A stretch of DNA of 64,000 bases, from NCBI RefSeq assembly GCF_007748035.1, contig NZ_CP036278.1:3906001-3970000 (forward strand). Direction: 5' to 3'. How positions within the stretch are numbered: the stretch's first letter is position 1; each line of letters begins with the position of its first letter. Of this stretch, positions 36,234-46,980 are shown piece by piece. The notes under the pieces were generated by a model that made no database searches, was not told where the DNA came from, and saw only the letters and a program-made list of their open reading frames with translations. Position numbers and translations under genes: made by a program. This stretch comes from Aeoliella mucimassa (GTDB taxonomy: Bacteria; Planctomycetota; Planctomycetia; Pirellulales; Lacipirellulaceae).

Positions 36234-37253
36234 TTACCGGACAGGGCCCCCGCCGATCGTAGGTGGTCCCTCGTCGCCGATACGTCCATCAGCCCGTTCG
36301 CCGCCGTTCAGGTAGGCTGCCCTGGTGATGTCGTAGGCAATGAGCGTCACCGACCCGTCGCAGAGAGCCATGTGCATGCCGGCAGGATGAGGACTGCCGA
36401 AGCCTTCGACATTCTGCCAGTTTTCGCGATCCTGCTGCGGAGGAATCACCTGGTCGAGGTTCGTGTTGTTGGAACTGACCCACCGCACCGTATCGGTGTC
36501 GTAGCCGACGTACATCGACAGATTGTCGCCGGGTGGATCGTTGAGTTGATAGTTCTGCGGTTGGATGTACTTCTCGCCCACCAGGTAGGTGTGGGTGAGA
36601 CCATCGGTAATCGATCGCAGGGCGACTTCGCTCCGCTTGAAGCCAACGCCGGTGTACTGCGATGGTTCGGGCCAGTTGAAATTCTCCGCCTGAGCCAGCG
36701 ACGAAGGAGCGGCCAGACTCCCAAAGCGAGAACCACCATTGATCGCGTAGTCGGAGCGCATCACCACGTCGGCCTGGCTGGCATTGATGATCGTCGTCAG
36801 CGGCGTTTGCCATGGTTTCAACAGGCTGGGAGGTCGGCGGCTAGGGCAATTGAATCCATCGATGATGGTCTGACAGACTTGCGCTGCAGCGTCGCGTTTC
36901 TGCTGACCGGTTAAACCAGCACCAATGTCGCGAACATTGCCCGCTTCGATGTATGGAAGAATACTGTAGATCCATCCTCCAGGTTGACTTGCGCCATATC
37001 CCAGGTCGGGATCGCCAACCCAGTTCCAATGCCATCCCGCGCTCGGCAGAAAACCATGCGTGTCCTCATGGCTCAACGAGGCCAAAGCAATCTGCTTTAA
37101 GTTATTCTTGCATTGAGTCCGGCGGGCCGCTTCGCGGGCGGACTGCACTGCTGGCAGTAACAGAGCAACCAAGATGCCGATAATGGCAATGACGACCAAT
37201 AGTTCGACGAGCGTAAATGCCGCTGGTCGATCAGAAGCTTCGCGTCGAAACAT
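36234..37253 (-). CDS. DUF1559 domain-containing prepilin-like protein 2
   Basis: 339 residues, the same length as the protein at 26701-27720. ATG at 37253 has a GAAGGAG site about 8 nt upstream; an upstream in-frame start lacks one. The prepilin-type signal [15 protein letters not shown] follows an 11-residue polar leader. [37 protein letters not shown] and the C-terminal [20 protein letters not shown] identify DUF1559. It lies 52 bp after polyprotein 2 and is followed by the EF-hand lipoprotein, mirroring the DUF1559-lipoprotein pair of the nan locus. Confidence 0.88.
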   Translation of the reverse strand: MFRREASDRPAAFTLVELLVVIAIIGILVALLLPAVQSAREAARRTQCKNNLKQIALASLSHEDTHGFLPSAGWHWNWVGDPDLGYGASQPGGWIYSILPYIEAGNVRDIGAGLTGQQKRDAAAQVCQTIIDGFNCPSRRPPSLLKPWQTPLTTIINASQADVVMRSDYAINGGSRFGSLAAPSSLAQAENFNWPEPSQYTGVGFKRSEVALRSITDGLTHTYLVGEKYIQPQNYQLNDPPGDNLSMYVGYDTDTVRWVSSNNTNLDQVIPPQQDRENWQNVEGFGSPHPAGMHMALCDGSVTLIAYDITRAAYLNGGERADGRIGDEGPPTIGGGPVR

Positions 37254-37305
37254 AGCAATGACTCCTTCAGGTTTTGCTCTCGCTGACACTCTGCAAGCAA
37301 ACAAA

Positions 37306-40300
37306 CTACCGCCGGGTGCGGTAGCCAACGATCAAGCCGCAGGTTGTCAGAAGTCCGATGGTCAGAATGGAGGACGGTTCAGGAACGTTACTGGCCGCCA
37401 GCAACGCGCCGAGGGATAAGTTCTCGCTATTAGGATGATTCCGGGAGAGTAACTCCCAGTCGGTCAGCGATACGCGACCGTCGTGATCGAAATCGCCCCA
37501 GCCCCAGGTCTCCCAATCGCCGACGCGTACGCTATTGTGAGTTCCCTGCAGAACTTTCTCGCGTAGCCAACCATCAACAAAGGCAGAGACGTCGTCGCTG
37601 CTGGCCGGGCCGAGGCCATTGCCGTTGACGACGCCATCGCGGTTCACGTCGCCAGCGAGCAGGGTGCCATTGAGCGGACCCGCAGCAATCTGACTAGCAA
37701 TCCATTCGTTGTCGGAGAACAGATCAAACGTCCCGTAGTCTTGTCCCCCCTGGCTCGAATTATCGCCATACACGTACATTTCCACGTCGTCGATCACGCC
37801 TTGGAAGAAGTTGCCATACACGGGAGGAGTCGCGTCGGGAATCTCAGAGGCTCCGATAACCAGTGAATTGGAGGAGGTGGTGATTCCGCTCGCAGAGAAG
37901 TCGACAATGGTATCGTTGTTCGCCGACACTGCGATACCATCGATGTAAACCACGCTGTAAGTGTTACGAATCGTTCCGGTGCCTGGCACGACCGTGGGGG
38001 TGCCTTCGTCACTAGAGGGATAGTTCTGGTGCATGTAGTGATACCAGGTGTTCGCGGCCGGCACGCTTACCGTTGCCGGCACGGGGGCAATGCCATCGTC
38101 GCCGTTTCCGTGCTGCGAGTTGGTTTGGGTCCACTGCCCTGCGGAGTTAATAGCAACGCCGCCGGTGAGGATTGTGTCGTACATGATCTGCTGATACGAA
38201 CCGGTCAATTTCTCCGGATAAACCCAGCCTTGACTCCCATGTCCAAGAATGCCGGTGTAGTTGTCAGGCGTGTTCGAAGTTTCCGGAAAGTTGAGCGACA
38301 CCCCCTGCAGGCGGTCGTCGACGCCATCGAATCGGGCGCCCCAGCCAGAGCGTCCGACGCCGATCGCTCCGACGTTCTGATAGGTCGGGCCAAACACATC
38401 GAGATCGGCATACGTTCCGGTGCCGTTGCCGATGGTGTCGGCCGTGTCGCCACTGGGAAGCGGCGCGGAATTGTTGGTCCCCATCTCGACACCAGAGTTA
38501 GGATTCTCCAGGCTATCGTCGCCAAGCTGATAGAAGCGGTCGTTGGTAACCGCCGCCTGGGCGTCGCTGCCCGCAAACGCCCAAGCGACGATCCCACTGA
38601 CTAACAGTACGGATGCAATGATCGAGAAGCGAGACGATTTCGCTCGCTTGAACAACAACACAACTCCGCTGGCAAGCATCATCAGAACTCCTGCGTGGGG
38701 TTCTGGAACTGCGCTGGTGTCGAGCGAGCCCGACGCGGTGTAATTCACTCCGCCTTGTACGAAGTTTGCTCCGCCGCCGACCAGGTGGTACTCGAAGATC
38801 AAGTTGGCAGCTCCACCAGGAGAGAAAGCATTGCCCAGGCTGTAGTCGGCATCCACCGGCATCTCAAACCCGTTCTCCGCCAGCACGGCTTCAAATAGAA
38901 TCGACGACGACACGCTGTCGCCCTCCTCCCAACCAAGACCATCGCCAGCAGGTCCACTACCGTCAACGTCCTGATCTTGCAGGCTGAACCAACCACCGTC
39001 GCCGGAAGTGGCTCCGAAGTTGGCTTTCCAGTACTCGTAGTCGAATTGATCGACGTCGCCGTCGGGGGTACCACTCATGTCGTCGCCGGTGCCATCGCCT
39101 GCGGGCCCGTTGCTACCGAGGTTGTCGCGCCACACGGTGTAGTCGGCCAGGTTCGTGGTTCCATCGCTGTTGTAATCGCCAGGTGCAGCGGACCCCACCA
39201 CCAAGTCCCCCTCGGGGCTGCGGATTTCGTAGTAGTCGATCGCCACGGGTGCGCCGGTGTTGTTCTGCAGGCGAACCGCACCGGTAGTGCTGTCGACTAC
39301 CAACTCCAATTGGTTAGGCAATCCATCGTCGAGGAAACCTTCGAGCGTGATTCCGTCGTACGTTGCGTAGGCACCGCCGCCGGGCATGTTGGTCTGGTAG
39401 ACACTCACCGTGTAGTTGCCCGCGCCGAGCGAAACCGCGCTCACATCAAACTCTACGGAGTGATACGCGGGGGCGACTCCGTAGTCTTCGGCCGCGGTGC
39501 CCGTCACTGGACTGGCAAGGCTTCCGCCGCTCAGCTCGAAAATCAGATCCGAAGTGAACGACTGGTCCTGCTGACCGGTGTTATTGGTGTGTCCCGACGC
39601 GACGGTCAACGTCGTCAGATCCCACCCCGAACTCAGCGAGAAGTCGAAACTATACCCTCGCTTCGAAGTGGTGCGATCGGAGTCAACGTTATGGTTGCGG
39701 CTGAGATAGACCACATCAGGATTCGCATAAGCACCTGCACCATTTTGGGTTTGGGCGAACCCACCTAGAGTGCCGCTGTCGCCGGTGCTGATGGCTGTGA
39801 GCCCAGAGATCGAGGAGACCGACGCGGCGGTACTCCAGTCGTTGATGTTGAGTGTGCTACTACCGTTGGTGTTGTCGGTATTGCCCGAGAAGATGAACGC
39901 CCCGGTGTTGGCATCGAAGGCCGAGCTGAACACGACTTCATCTTGAGCAACCGCACTGAGCGTGGTGGCAACCACCGCGGCTACGGCTGCGATCATGGTT
40001 AGTGGATTTGGCAAACTCATGGCATTCTTTCTGATATTCAACCGAGCGCGAGGTGTAACCCAAAGGTTCGAGCGGCAGGCAACCATCAGCAGTGCGCCGC
40101 CGAGGAGCATCGTGAGCCAGGTAGCAGGCTCCGGCACCGGCTGCGACAAGGCCGCAAATGCCGCGGCCCCGTTGGCGGCGATGTACGCATCTTTGAAAGC
40201 AAGGAAATCGAGCCGGTCGACATCGAAATCGCTGTCGCTGTCGCCAGCCTGGAAAAGCTGTGCGACCGAAGAGGTGGGCGAGAGCATTCCGCTATTGAGA

Positions 40301-41502
40301 TTGCCCCGCAGCACCAGCCAGTCGGCCGCGTCGACGGTGCCATCGGCATTCAGGTCGGCCGCGTCGATTGCTGCACCGTCGTTGCCGACGAACGATACGA
40401 TGGTCGGCAACAACGAACCATCGGCCAAGAGCAGCTCGATTTGCAGGTCTTCGCTGGGGTTGCCGATCCAGGCGCCAGCTTCGCCCAGGCGAAGGGTGCC
40501 CGGGTTGTTGAGGTTTCCGCCGTTGATGCTGGCTTCGGAAAAATCGGTGGTGCTACCAGGATCGGACAAAACGAACCACTCTTCGTTAGCGTCGATCGAT
40601 TCGTCGCCGCTCTGGTCGTAGTTGTCCGACACGGTCTGCCAGGCCGATTGATCGAGGGCCCCCACCGCGGATGTGATCGAGTACCCTTTAATGGCAACCG
40701 GCGATTCCGTCATGTTCACCAGGTCGATGGTGCCTGTCGTTCGGTCGATCTGAAGTACTGGGTGCGGAACAGGAACCGGATCGGTTGTGATTTGAATCGC
40801 ATTCACGGCTCCCCGCCCTGGAGACGAAAACATATCGAGTGTAAAGGTCGAGGAGGTGAGTCCACTGAAGACCACATAGTTTTCTTGGCTGCCGGTGGCG
40901 GGACTGAACTCCACGTCGTTCCCTTCGACAAACAATCCGTCGAAGGTTCCTCCGTCGTCGATCGACTTGGTGGTGCCGCCAACGGTGATCAGAAAACGAC
41001 GATTAATCTGGTCGGCATCCGAGTAGACAATCACGTTGTAACCGGTGTTCGTAAACGCCGAGCCGAGTCCACTGATGGTCAAGTTGCCGACGTCTTCGGG
41101 ACCATCGCCATCGGCCCCGTCGAAGCTCAAATATGAGTGCATGAAGTCGCGATTGGGCGACTTGGGAGCCAGTATGCCGGTGACCGCAAAGTTGTTCCCC
41201 ACGTAGGCAGTCCCCAAGGACGAGGTAAACGTCGCCGCGGCTGCCCCGGAACTGTCGTTCACCGAAATCGCCCCCGTGGTCGCATCGGCCAGGTTGCCGA
41301 ACTCAAAACCGATGTTGTTCCAATTGGTAGCCGGCACAATGCCCGCCGCATCCGCAGCATCGACCGTGTAGTTCTCCTGATCGGCCGCTGTGGTTTGATG
41401 CAGATTGATGCTCACGGTGATCGCCTGCGAGGATGCACCCCCGAGAATGGCAGCGGCACATCCACACAAGATGGCACCAGCGTGTCTTGCGAAAGCAGTC
41501 AT
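37306..41502 (-). CDS. Three-module PEP-CTERM polyprotein 2
   Basis: 1398 residues from ATG 41502, chosen for the AAGGA site upstream and the signal [20 protein letters not shown]; the longer frame would overlap the sulfatase gene. Numbering from the longest frame (41613): module A (38-about 530) has a beta domain, an [12 protein letters not shown] domain, dockerin-like repeats ([13 protein letters not shown]) and [18 protein letters not shown] (493-510) plus basic residues. Module B has its own signal (Met532, [20 protein letters not shown]), a domain nearly matching the free-standing protein at 43675-44427, a [14 protein letters not shown] domain, [14 protein letters not shown] repeats and [19 protein letters not shown] plus FKRAK (969-991). 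Module C starts with [17 protein letters not shown], then a LamG-like domain, EF repeats and [13 protein letters not shown] (1410 on). Start is 11 bp after the sulfatase stop. Layout parallels polyprotein 1. Confidence 0.85.
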   Translation of the reverse strand: MTAFARHAGAILCGCAAAILGGASSQAITVSINLHQTTAADQENYTVDAADAAGIVPATNWNNIGFEFGNLADATTGAISVNDSSGAAAATFTSSLGTAYVGNNFAVTGILAPKSPNRDFMHSYLSFDGADGDGPEDVGNLTISGLGSAFTNTGYNVIVYSDADQINRRFLITVGGTTKSIDDGGTFDGLFVEGNDVEFSPATGSQENYVVFSGLTSSTFTLDMFSSPGRGAVNAIQITTDPVPVPHPVLQIDRTTGTIDLVNMTESPVAIKGYSITSAVGALDQSAWQTVSDNYDQSGDESIDANEEWFVLSDPGSTTDFSEASINGGNLNNPGTLRLGEAGAWIGNPSEDLQIELLLADGSLLPTIVSFVGNDGAAIDAADLNADGTVDAADWLVLRGNLNSGMLSPTSSVAQLFQAGDSDSDFDVDRLDFLAFKDAYIAANGAAAFAALSQPVPEPATWLTMLLGGALLMVACRSNLWVTPRARLNIRKNAMSLPNPLTMIAAVAAVVATTLSAVAQDEVVFSSAFDANTGAFIFSGNTDNTNGSSTLNINDWSTAASVSSISGLTAISTGDSGTLGGFAQTQNGAGAYANPDVVYLSRNHNVDSDRTTSKRGYSFDFSLSSGWDLTTLTVASGHTNNTGQQDQSFTSDLIFELSGGSLASPVTGTAAEDYGVAPAYHSVEFDVSAVSLGAGNYTVSVYQTNMPGGGAYATYDGITLEGFLDDGLPNQLELVVDSTTGAVRLQNNTGAPVAIDYYEIRSPEGDLVVGSAAPGDYNSDGTTNLADYTVWRDNLGSNGPAGDGTGDDMSGTPDGDVDQFDYEYWKANFGATSGDGGWFSLQDQDVDGSGPAGDGLGWEEGDSVSSSILFEAVLAENGFEMPVDADYSLGNAFSPGGAANLIFEYHLVGGGANFVQGGVNYTASGSLDTSAVPEPHAGVLMMLASGVVLLFKRAKSSRFSIIASVLLVSGIVAWAFAGSDAQAAVTNDRFYQLGDDSLENPNSGVEMGTNNSAPLPSGDTADTIGNGTGTYADLDVFGPTYQNVGAIGVGRSGWGARFDGVDDRLQGVSLNFPETSNTPDNYTGILGHGSQGWVYPEKLTGSYQQIMYDTILTGGVAINSAGQWTQTNSQHGNGDDGIAPVPATVSVPAANTWYHYMHQNYPSSDEGTPTVVPGTGTIRNTYSVVYIDGIAVSANNDTIVDFSASGITTSSNSLVIGASEIPDATPPVYGNFFQGVIDDVEMYVYGDNSSQGGQDYGTFDLFSDNEWIASQIAAGPLNGTLLAGDVNRDGVVNGNGLGPASSDDVSAFVDGWLREKVLQGTHNSVRVGDWETWGWGDFDHDGRVSLTDWELLSRNHPNSENLSLGALLAASNVPEPSSILTIGLLTTCGLIVGYRTRR

Positions 41503-41513
41503 GATGTCGATCC

Positions 41514-43523
41514 TTACCAAGGTGACGTTGGAGAAACAGAGAGGGCTGGCTTGCTGCGACTTACGGTAGGGGTTGCAAGCTCTGAACCACTGGAACGCCG
41601 ATGCGTCCAACAAGCGATGCCCGCTGTTCCCAAGGTGAAAAGTACGGCAGTGCTCGGCTCTGGCACGCGCGCCGAATCCGCTGCAAAAGCGTTGGCTCCG
41701 TTCGCTTCGTTGTAGGCCGATTTGAAAAGCAAAAAGTCGTAGCGGTCGATCACCAGATCGAAGTTCAAGTCGCCCTGGTCTTCGGCCTCGATGCGGTTAC
41801 TGGCGATGATCGATTGATTCATCGCAGGTCGAAACAGCAACCAGTCGTCGATGGTAATCTGGTCGTCGTTGTTCAAATCGCCGAGCACGTGGTGAATCAC
41901 GCTCGGCAGCTCGGCCAATTCACCCGTCGCACGAACGATTGGCAGCTGAGCGTCGACCTCGTCGAGATAAGCGACCATCGCGTTACAAAGGTCGCGAAGC
42001 GTATTGGGATGCGTCTCGGCCAGGTTCGTTGTTTCGCCGAGGTCGTTCGTGAGGTCGTAGAGTTCCAGCCGAGGATCGGGACCTTGGCCGTCGAGTTGAC
42101 CGTCGCCGTAGAAATAAGTCAGGCGATAGTCCCCTTTGCGAATTGCTGTAAACGGCTCGACCCCAGCGGGAGTACTAAAACTGGTCCATTGGTGCGGGTA
42201 GTGGAATACGATCTCGCCTTCGCGTTCGAAGGTCTCCGCGCCGCTGAGGAGCGGCGTTAGATCGTTGCCATCGATCAGGCGATTCCCTAGATTGTCCACG
42301 ACATACTGCTGCGAGTTCGGCACTCCGGCGACCGACAGCAGTGTGGGAAAGAAGTCGTCGCTAATGACGGGAGTGTCACTCGTCGAGCCCGGTGCAATCG
42401 GCAACGAAGCATGCAACGGCTCCGCGCCCGCCTGCTGGCCAGCCCAGGCGACGATCATCGGCACGCGGGTGCCTCCTTCGTAGGCGGTGCCTTTGCCGCT
42501 GCGGACGGGACGATTATGGTTGTTCGCACTGTAGTCGACCGAGACATTCTCGCCTGCGAGGGTCTCGACGGTTTGCACCCCACTGGTGTTTCGCGAACTA
42601 TAGGACAAGCCGCCGTTGTCGGACATGAATAACACCAGCGTGTTGTCGGCCACGCCTTCGGCTTCGAGATTGTCGAGGATGTCGCCGAGACTTTTATCCA
42701 TCGAGGCAATCATCGCCGCGTAGTCGTCTTCGGGATTCGGCCGGCCGATGCTTTGGTAGTCGCCGACGATGGTCGGATCGCCCTGCCCTCCAATCGGTGC
42801 ATGGATGGCGTAGTGGGCCATGTTGATAAAGAACGGAACCTGATCGTCGACCGCCTGATCGATTACCGCGTTGGCTTCGGCCGTTAGTGCGGTGGTGATG
42901 TAGTCGCCTTCGCCGTACGCGCCGAGGTTTGGCATGGTCGACGCAGGGAATGGCCCAAAGTACCGCCCGCCGCTCCCTTGGCCATCGGGCGTGCCGATTT
43001 GGCTTCCGCCGCGGTTAATCTCGAAGCCCAGCGTCGTTGGATCGGAGCCGGACGTGCCAGCCGCGCCGAAGTGGGCCTTCCCCACATGGGCAGTGCGATA
43101 CCCGGCATTGCTTAGAATGGTTGGTAGCGTCGCATTGCCATCGCGAGGTTGCAGCCCGACGGTATTCCAATCGGGCGATCGCAACACGGAGTTCTGCGAG
43201 ATGCCATGCCCGATCCAATCGCTAATCCGCGACCGCGCGGGGTTCTGGCCGGTCATGAGACTCGTGCGCGTCGGACTGCAGACCGGACTGGCTGCGTAGG
43301 CGTTGGTGAATTTCATGCCCTGGGCGGCGAGCCGCTCCATGTTGGGCGTGTTGTACAGGTCGTTCCACACAGTGCGGCTGCTATGAAACTCAACCGACGT
43401 GTCTTGCCATCCCATGTCGTCGACGAGAAACAGCACAATGTTTGGCTGTTGGGCGTTGGTCGCGCACGCTGATCCCACCACGAGGAGTAGCATGACGACG
43501 AGACGACTAATTAGGGATAGCAT
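41514..43523 (-). CDS. Sulfatase with dockerin-like repeats and PEP-CTERM segment
   Basis: 669 residues from ATG 43523 (MLSLISRLVVMLLLVVGSAC, signal ending near ATNAQQ). NIVLFLVDDMGWQDTS holds the metal-binding aspartates and PVCSPTRTSLMTG the formylglycine motif C-x-P-x-R (Cys82). Further alkaline-phosphatase-fold motifs include HVGKAHFGA and FMSDNGGLS. Arylsulfatase domain spans about 25-540, then dockerin-like repeats (GDLNNDDQITIDDW, GDLNFDLVIDRYDF) and RVPEPSTAVLFTLGTAGIAC. Unusually about 28 residues follow the membrane segment (WTHRRSSGSEL onward). It should desulfate a sulfated glycan at the cell surface. It sits between the free-standing PEP-CTERM gene and polyprotein 2, as the sialidase does in the other cassette, though the order differs. 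Confidence 0.9.
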   Translation of the reverse strand: MLSLISRLVVMLLLVVGSACATNAQQPNIVLFLVDDMGWQDTSVEFHSSRTVWNDLYNTPNMERLAAQGMKFTNAYAASPVCSPTRTSLMTGQNPARSRISDWIGHGISQNSVLRSPDWNTVGLQPRDGNATLPTILSNAGYRTAHVGKAHFGAAGTSGSDPTTLGFEINRGGSQIGTPDGQGSGGRYFGPFPASTMPNLGAYGEGDYITTALTAEANAVIDQAVDDQVPFFINMAHYAIHAPIGGQGDPTIVGDYQSIGRPNPEDDYAAMIASMDKSLGDILDNLEAEGVADNTLVLFMSDNGGLSYSSRNTSGVQTVETLAGENVSVDYSANNHNRPVRSGKGTAYEGGTRVPMIVAWAGQQAGAEPLHASLPIAPGSTSDTPVISDDFFPTLLSVAGVPNSQQYVVDNLGNRLIDGNDLTPLLSGAETFEREGEIVFHYPHQWTSFSTPAGVEPFTAIRKGDYRLTYFYGDGQLDGQGPDPRLELYDLTNDLGETTNLAETHPNTLRDLCNAMVAYLDEVDAQLPIVRATGELAELPSVIHHVLGDLNNDDQITIDDWLLFRPAMNQSIIASNRIEAEDQGDLNFDLVIDRYDFLLFKSAYNEANGANAFAADSARVPEPSTAVLFTLGTAGIACWTHRRSSGSELATPTVSRSKPALSVSPTSPW

Positions 43524-43674
43524 ATCGGGTCCGCGCTGTTCTGATCGTCGCAAAAGAATAACTGAAAAGCTGCGCAGGATACCTACCCTGCACTCTCCGT
43601 CGAATCGAAGCTTCGGCCGCGGACTCTCCATCGAGCGTCCGCGCCATGATTCATCCATCGCGTGGCAGCTCCTG

Positions 43675-44427
43675 CTACCGACGCTTTACGAGCCCAATGC
43701 CGCAGACCACGAGTCCCACTGCCAAGCACAGCGTTCCAGGCTCGGGGACTGCTTCGAGGGTGATGCCGTTGTACATGGCGTAGGCACCACCGCCGGGCAT
43801 GTTGGTTTGATAGACATCCAGCGTATAAGTGCCGGCCCCCAAGGCCACGCCCGACAGGTCGAACGTCACCTCGTGGTAATCGGGCAGTGTGCCATAGTCT
43901 TCCGTCGACACTCCGGTAATCGAGCTAGCCAAGGATCCGCCGGAGAGTTCGAACACGAGATCCGACGCAAACGCTTGATCCTGCAATGCTGTGTTGTTCG
44001 TATGCCCAGACACTACGGTGAGTTCGATCAGCTCTTGATCGGAATCCAGCGTGAAATCCAGGCTGTAGCCGCGCTGCGAGGTGCTGCGGTCGGAGTCGGT
44101 GTTGTGATTGCGAGAAAGATACAGATTGTCAGGGTTTGCGTAGGGACGATCTCCACCGCCGAGTTGAGCAAAGCCGCCGAGGGTTCCGCTGTCGCCAGTG
44201 CTGATGGCTGTGAGGTCCGATATAGTGGACACCGTCGAGTCGAGTGACCAATCGTTGATCGTTACCGTGCTGCTTCCGGTCGTGTTGTCGGTGTTATCAG
44301 GCAGCACCGCGGCTCCAGAGTTGCCATCGAAGTCGGAAGTAAACAGGATTTTTCCGGCGTTCGCCGGCTCGCTGCTTACCAGGAACATCAGGCCAAGCAC
44401 GAAGTAACTGATCTTTCTCAAGTTCAT
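43675..44427 (-). CDS. PEP-CTERM protein, free-standing paralogue of polyprotein 2 module B
   Basis: 250 residues from ATG 44427, with a GAGGAG site 9 nt upstream. Signal: MNLRKISYFVLGLMFLVSSE to PANA. The mature part ([79 protein letters not shown]) matches polyprotein 2 module B (about 563-757) closely. Tail VPEPGTLCLAVGLVVCGIGL plus KRR. A beta-sandwich of unknown ligand, exposed on the surface. It is separated from the FecR-like gene by 158 bp and followed by the sulfatase gene. Confidence 0.85.
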   Translation of the reverse strand: MNLRKISYFVLGLMFLVSSEPANAGKILFTSDFDGNSGAAVLPDNTDNTTGSSTVTINDWSLDSTVSTISDLTAISTGDSGTLGGFAQLGGGDRPYANPDNLYLSRNHNTDSDRSTSQRGYSLDFTLDSDQELIELTVVSGHTNNTALQDQAFASDLVFELSGGSLASSITGVSTEDYGTLPDYHEVTFDLSGVALGAGTYTLDVYQTNMPGGGAYAMYNGITLEAVPEPGTLCLAVGLVVCGIGLVKRR

Positions 44428-44585
44428 TGGTCGACTCCTCAGTTGCAAATAGCTGAAAATCAAAGATGAAAAGCAGGCCCCACTGACAAGACGTGCATCT
44501 GCGCACTCATAAACGGCGCGAACGCGACGGATTCAACGCACAATCTGTAAAATTATTCTTATTGGGTTACCTGATACCTAGGGTT

Positions 44586-46450
44586 TCACGGAGTCAGCAC
44601 ATCCACCGCGTATTTTTTGCCTAAGTAAACGGCCACATCACGTGTGTCGCTGTCGCTGAGTGCGGTGTTGTAGATGGCAATCTCGGCAATGTCGCCGACA
44701 AAATAAGCCTTCGAGTTGTAATGGCATCCAATTGTCTTGGACGATCGAATCCCAACCGACACCGAGGCTTCGCCGGTACTGACCAACTCTCCATTTTGGT
44801 ACATCCGTGCTTCCCCTTGGCTATGGTCGTACACATACGCTAGCACCACCGCAGCACTTCCCATAAATACACGGCTCTCAGCGGCAACATCCACCCCGTT
44901 ACCATCCCCCGAGCCTGAAAACACTCGCCCCCGAAGCGTTTGGTTCTCGGTGCACTCCAGCACGATGTGTGGCGGCCCATGATAGTTCAACAGATGCAAT
45001 CCAAACTGCGTGCTGGCTTTTGCTAACGGCTGGGCTTTGACGAAATCGATTTGAGTCACCACAAACACGCTTTGGTTGTCGGCGGTGGTGAAGGGATTGG
45101 TCGCCATCTCCGTTGTTTTGCCGTCGAATCGCAGCGCGGGCTTACCACCAATGGCATCGGCAATCCAAAGCGGTTGTTTAGCTTGTTCTGGCTGCCAGGC
45201 GTCGTCGGCCATCGAGTTGTCGCCGACTCGCAAATCGCCCCACGCCCACACGCGATCGTCTTGGTCTTTGCCCACGATGCCATCGGCCGCGAGCCACAGC
45301 ACCAAGTCGTCGGTCACCGGCGGGAACCGATCGGGATATGGGCCGTTGGGATAGTGGATTTTTGCCGTTTCCGCGACACTGCGGACAAAGCGTTCTTCAT
45401 TCAGGTTGTCGATCAGCTGCACCCCGCCACGGCTACTGCACTCTGCGGAGTCGCCTGCGATTAAGTTCGAGGCGTGTAGCTCGTCTGCATCGGAGGACTG
45501 CTCGCCTGAGCTGGTTAACTCAATCTCACCTTCAAACACGTGGACCGACAATGCTTGATCGCGTACGTCGCAAACCACACCAAACTCGGTGCCCAAGTCC
45601 CGCACGGTTCCACCGAGGGTTTCGATGGTAAGATTCGCCTCGGCGTAAGGCATCCGCCCCACGACTCGCCCGGAATCGAACCGCAACCGATCTCCACTCA
45701 TCACCCGAAACCTGGCGGGGGCTTCCACCACTAGTTGTGCACCACTTTGCGTCTCAAGCTCCACGACTCCTGCGGAGAGCTTCAATGGACCTTCCGGAAG
45801 CGGATCGCCAACTGGCAACATGGCATCAGGTATCTCCCACTTCGCGTCGACCGAGTCGGTGATCCACGCCAGGTATGTCGGTGCTGGCACTGCCGACTCT
45901 TCGGCGACAGGCCCAGGATTTACAGGCGACTCTTGATTCGCCATGAACTGCGAGACGCCGAGGTAAGCCGCGATCACCAAAGCCGCCGCTACTGCATAGG
46001 CCAGGCTTCGCGGAATCTCAATCGGCTCGGGCCGGCGGTTGACGCGACGCTTCGCGATTTTCTCCATGCGCCGGCGACGTTCCTCTTCAGCCATTGCTAC
46101 TTCGGCATCGCGGCGCCGTTGCTCCGCTCGTTTTCTTGCTTCGATCTCCTGATCTTCCTCCAGCAGGTCGGCGATGCCCGCCAGGCGACCATCGAGTTTG
46201 CCTTCGATCTCTTCCGGCTCTTCCAGGTCGAGTGCGATTTCATCAGCAATCGACTCCGGCAGACTCCGTCCACTCAGCTCGTGTCGCAACAGCTGTGCGT
46301 GGCGAGATAGTCGCTATAGAACTGCCGCAACTCGCGATGCTCCAGCAGCAGTTCGTTGAGTTCTGCCACCTGGTCGGGGCGGAGTCCGCTGCCGAGCAGG
46401 TCGATCAACAAAGCCTGCAATTGCTGTTTGGGCCCGTTCGGCTTGTCCAT
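44586..46450 (-). pseudogene. FecR-type anti-sigma/LamG protein gene with a frameshift near its start
   Basis: The natural start is ATG 46450 (MDKPNGPKQQLQALLIDLLG) with AAGGA 8 nt upstream and 14 bp after the sigma-factor stop. This frame runs through LLLEHRELRQFYSDYLATH and stops at 46274. The rest, in the frame shifted by -1, begins AQLLRHELSGRSLPES and continues to 44586: a coiled, charged cytoplasmic region, one membrane segment (SLAYAVAAALVIAAYLGVSQ), a FecR domain (GGTVRDLGTEFGVVCDV) and a LamG-like domain (DDLVLWLAADGIVG to AEIAIYNTALSDSDTRDVAV). Joined, it makes a standard planctomycete FecR-LamG protein of about 620 residues. Loss of a 4-bp ACGC/GCAC-type repeat unit near 46295 would explain the shift. 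It may be a real mutation or a sequencing error; restart at TTG 46289 is conceivable. Confidence 0.7.
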
Positions 46451-46464
46451 CTCGGCGTCCTTTC

Positions 46465-46980
46465 TCACGTACGATCTTGCGACAAGCGATACCGAATGCA
46501 CTTGGCCAAATCCGCACGCATGCGATAAAGCTCCTGCGACAGTGCAGCCGCGGTACGCCCTACCTCCTTGGCCAAGTTGGCCACGGCGGTTCCACTGTAG
46601 CGGCGCTCGAGCAACTCACGACGCGCCCGCGAGAGATTGCCCAAGCACTTTCGCAAATCGGCCTTGGCCGCGTCGGGTTCGCGGACAAACTCGCTCTCTT
46701 CCTGCGTTAGCTGGGCGACCAGCTCATCGCTCAAAATCACCCGGTTCCGGGCGAGCTCCTTGCGGAATCCTCGAACCTCGAACTGAGCGACCTGCTTGGC
46801 CCACGCCCAAAAGTCGGTGCCTGTCTGAAATTGCGACTGTTTGCGTAGCAACACGACGTTAGTTCGCTGCACCAGATCGTCCGCATCTTCGCAGTTGGCC
46901 ACGAGCGACAGGATGTACCCATACAAGCGAGGCTGCATCTCGATCAAGCAGGTCACAAATTCTTCGTCTCTTTGCAACAT
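46465..46980 (-). CDS. ECF RNA polymerase sigma factor (planctomycete type)
   Basis: 171 residues from ATG 46980, chosen for an AAGGA site and the usual length; an in-frame start at 47013 exists. Region 2 (about 5-75: MQPRLYGYILSLVANCEDAD, DLVQRTNVVLLRKQSQF, DFWAWAKQVAQFEVRGFRK) and region 4 (about 115-170: LSRARRELLERRYSGTAVAN, LAKEVGRTAAALSQELYRMR) are present. It matches the Rhodopirellula/Verrucomicrobium ECF family that is normally paired with a FecR-like membrane protein, which follows 14 bp downstream. It may drive the sulfatase/polyprotein cassette beyond it. Confidence 0.88.
   Translation of the reverse strand: MLQRDEEFVTCLIEMQPRLYGYILSLVANCEDADDLVQRTNVVLLRKQSQFQTGTDFWAWAKQVAQFEVRGFRKELARNRVILSDELVAQLTQEESEFVREPDAAKADLRKCLGNLSRARRELLERRYSGTAVANLAKEVGRTAAALSQELYRMRADLAKCIRYRLSQDRT

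Noticed and set aside
46274-46300. Programmed frameshift in the FecR-like gene
   Set aside because: No slippery heptamer is present at the junction; a small deletion or sequencing error explains it better.
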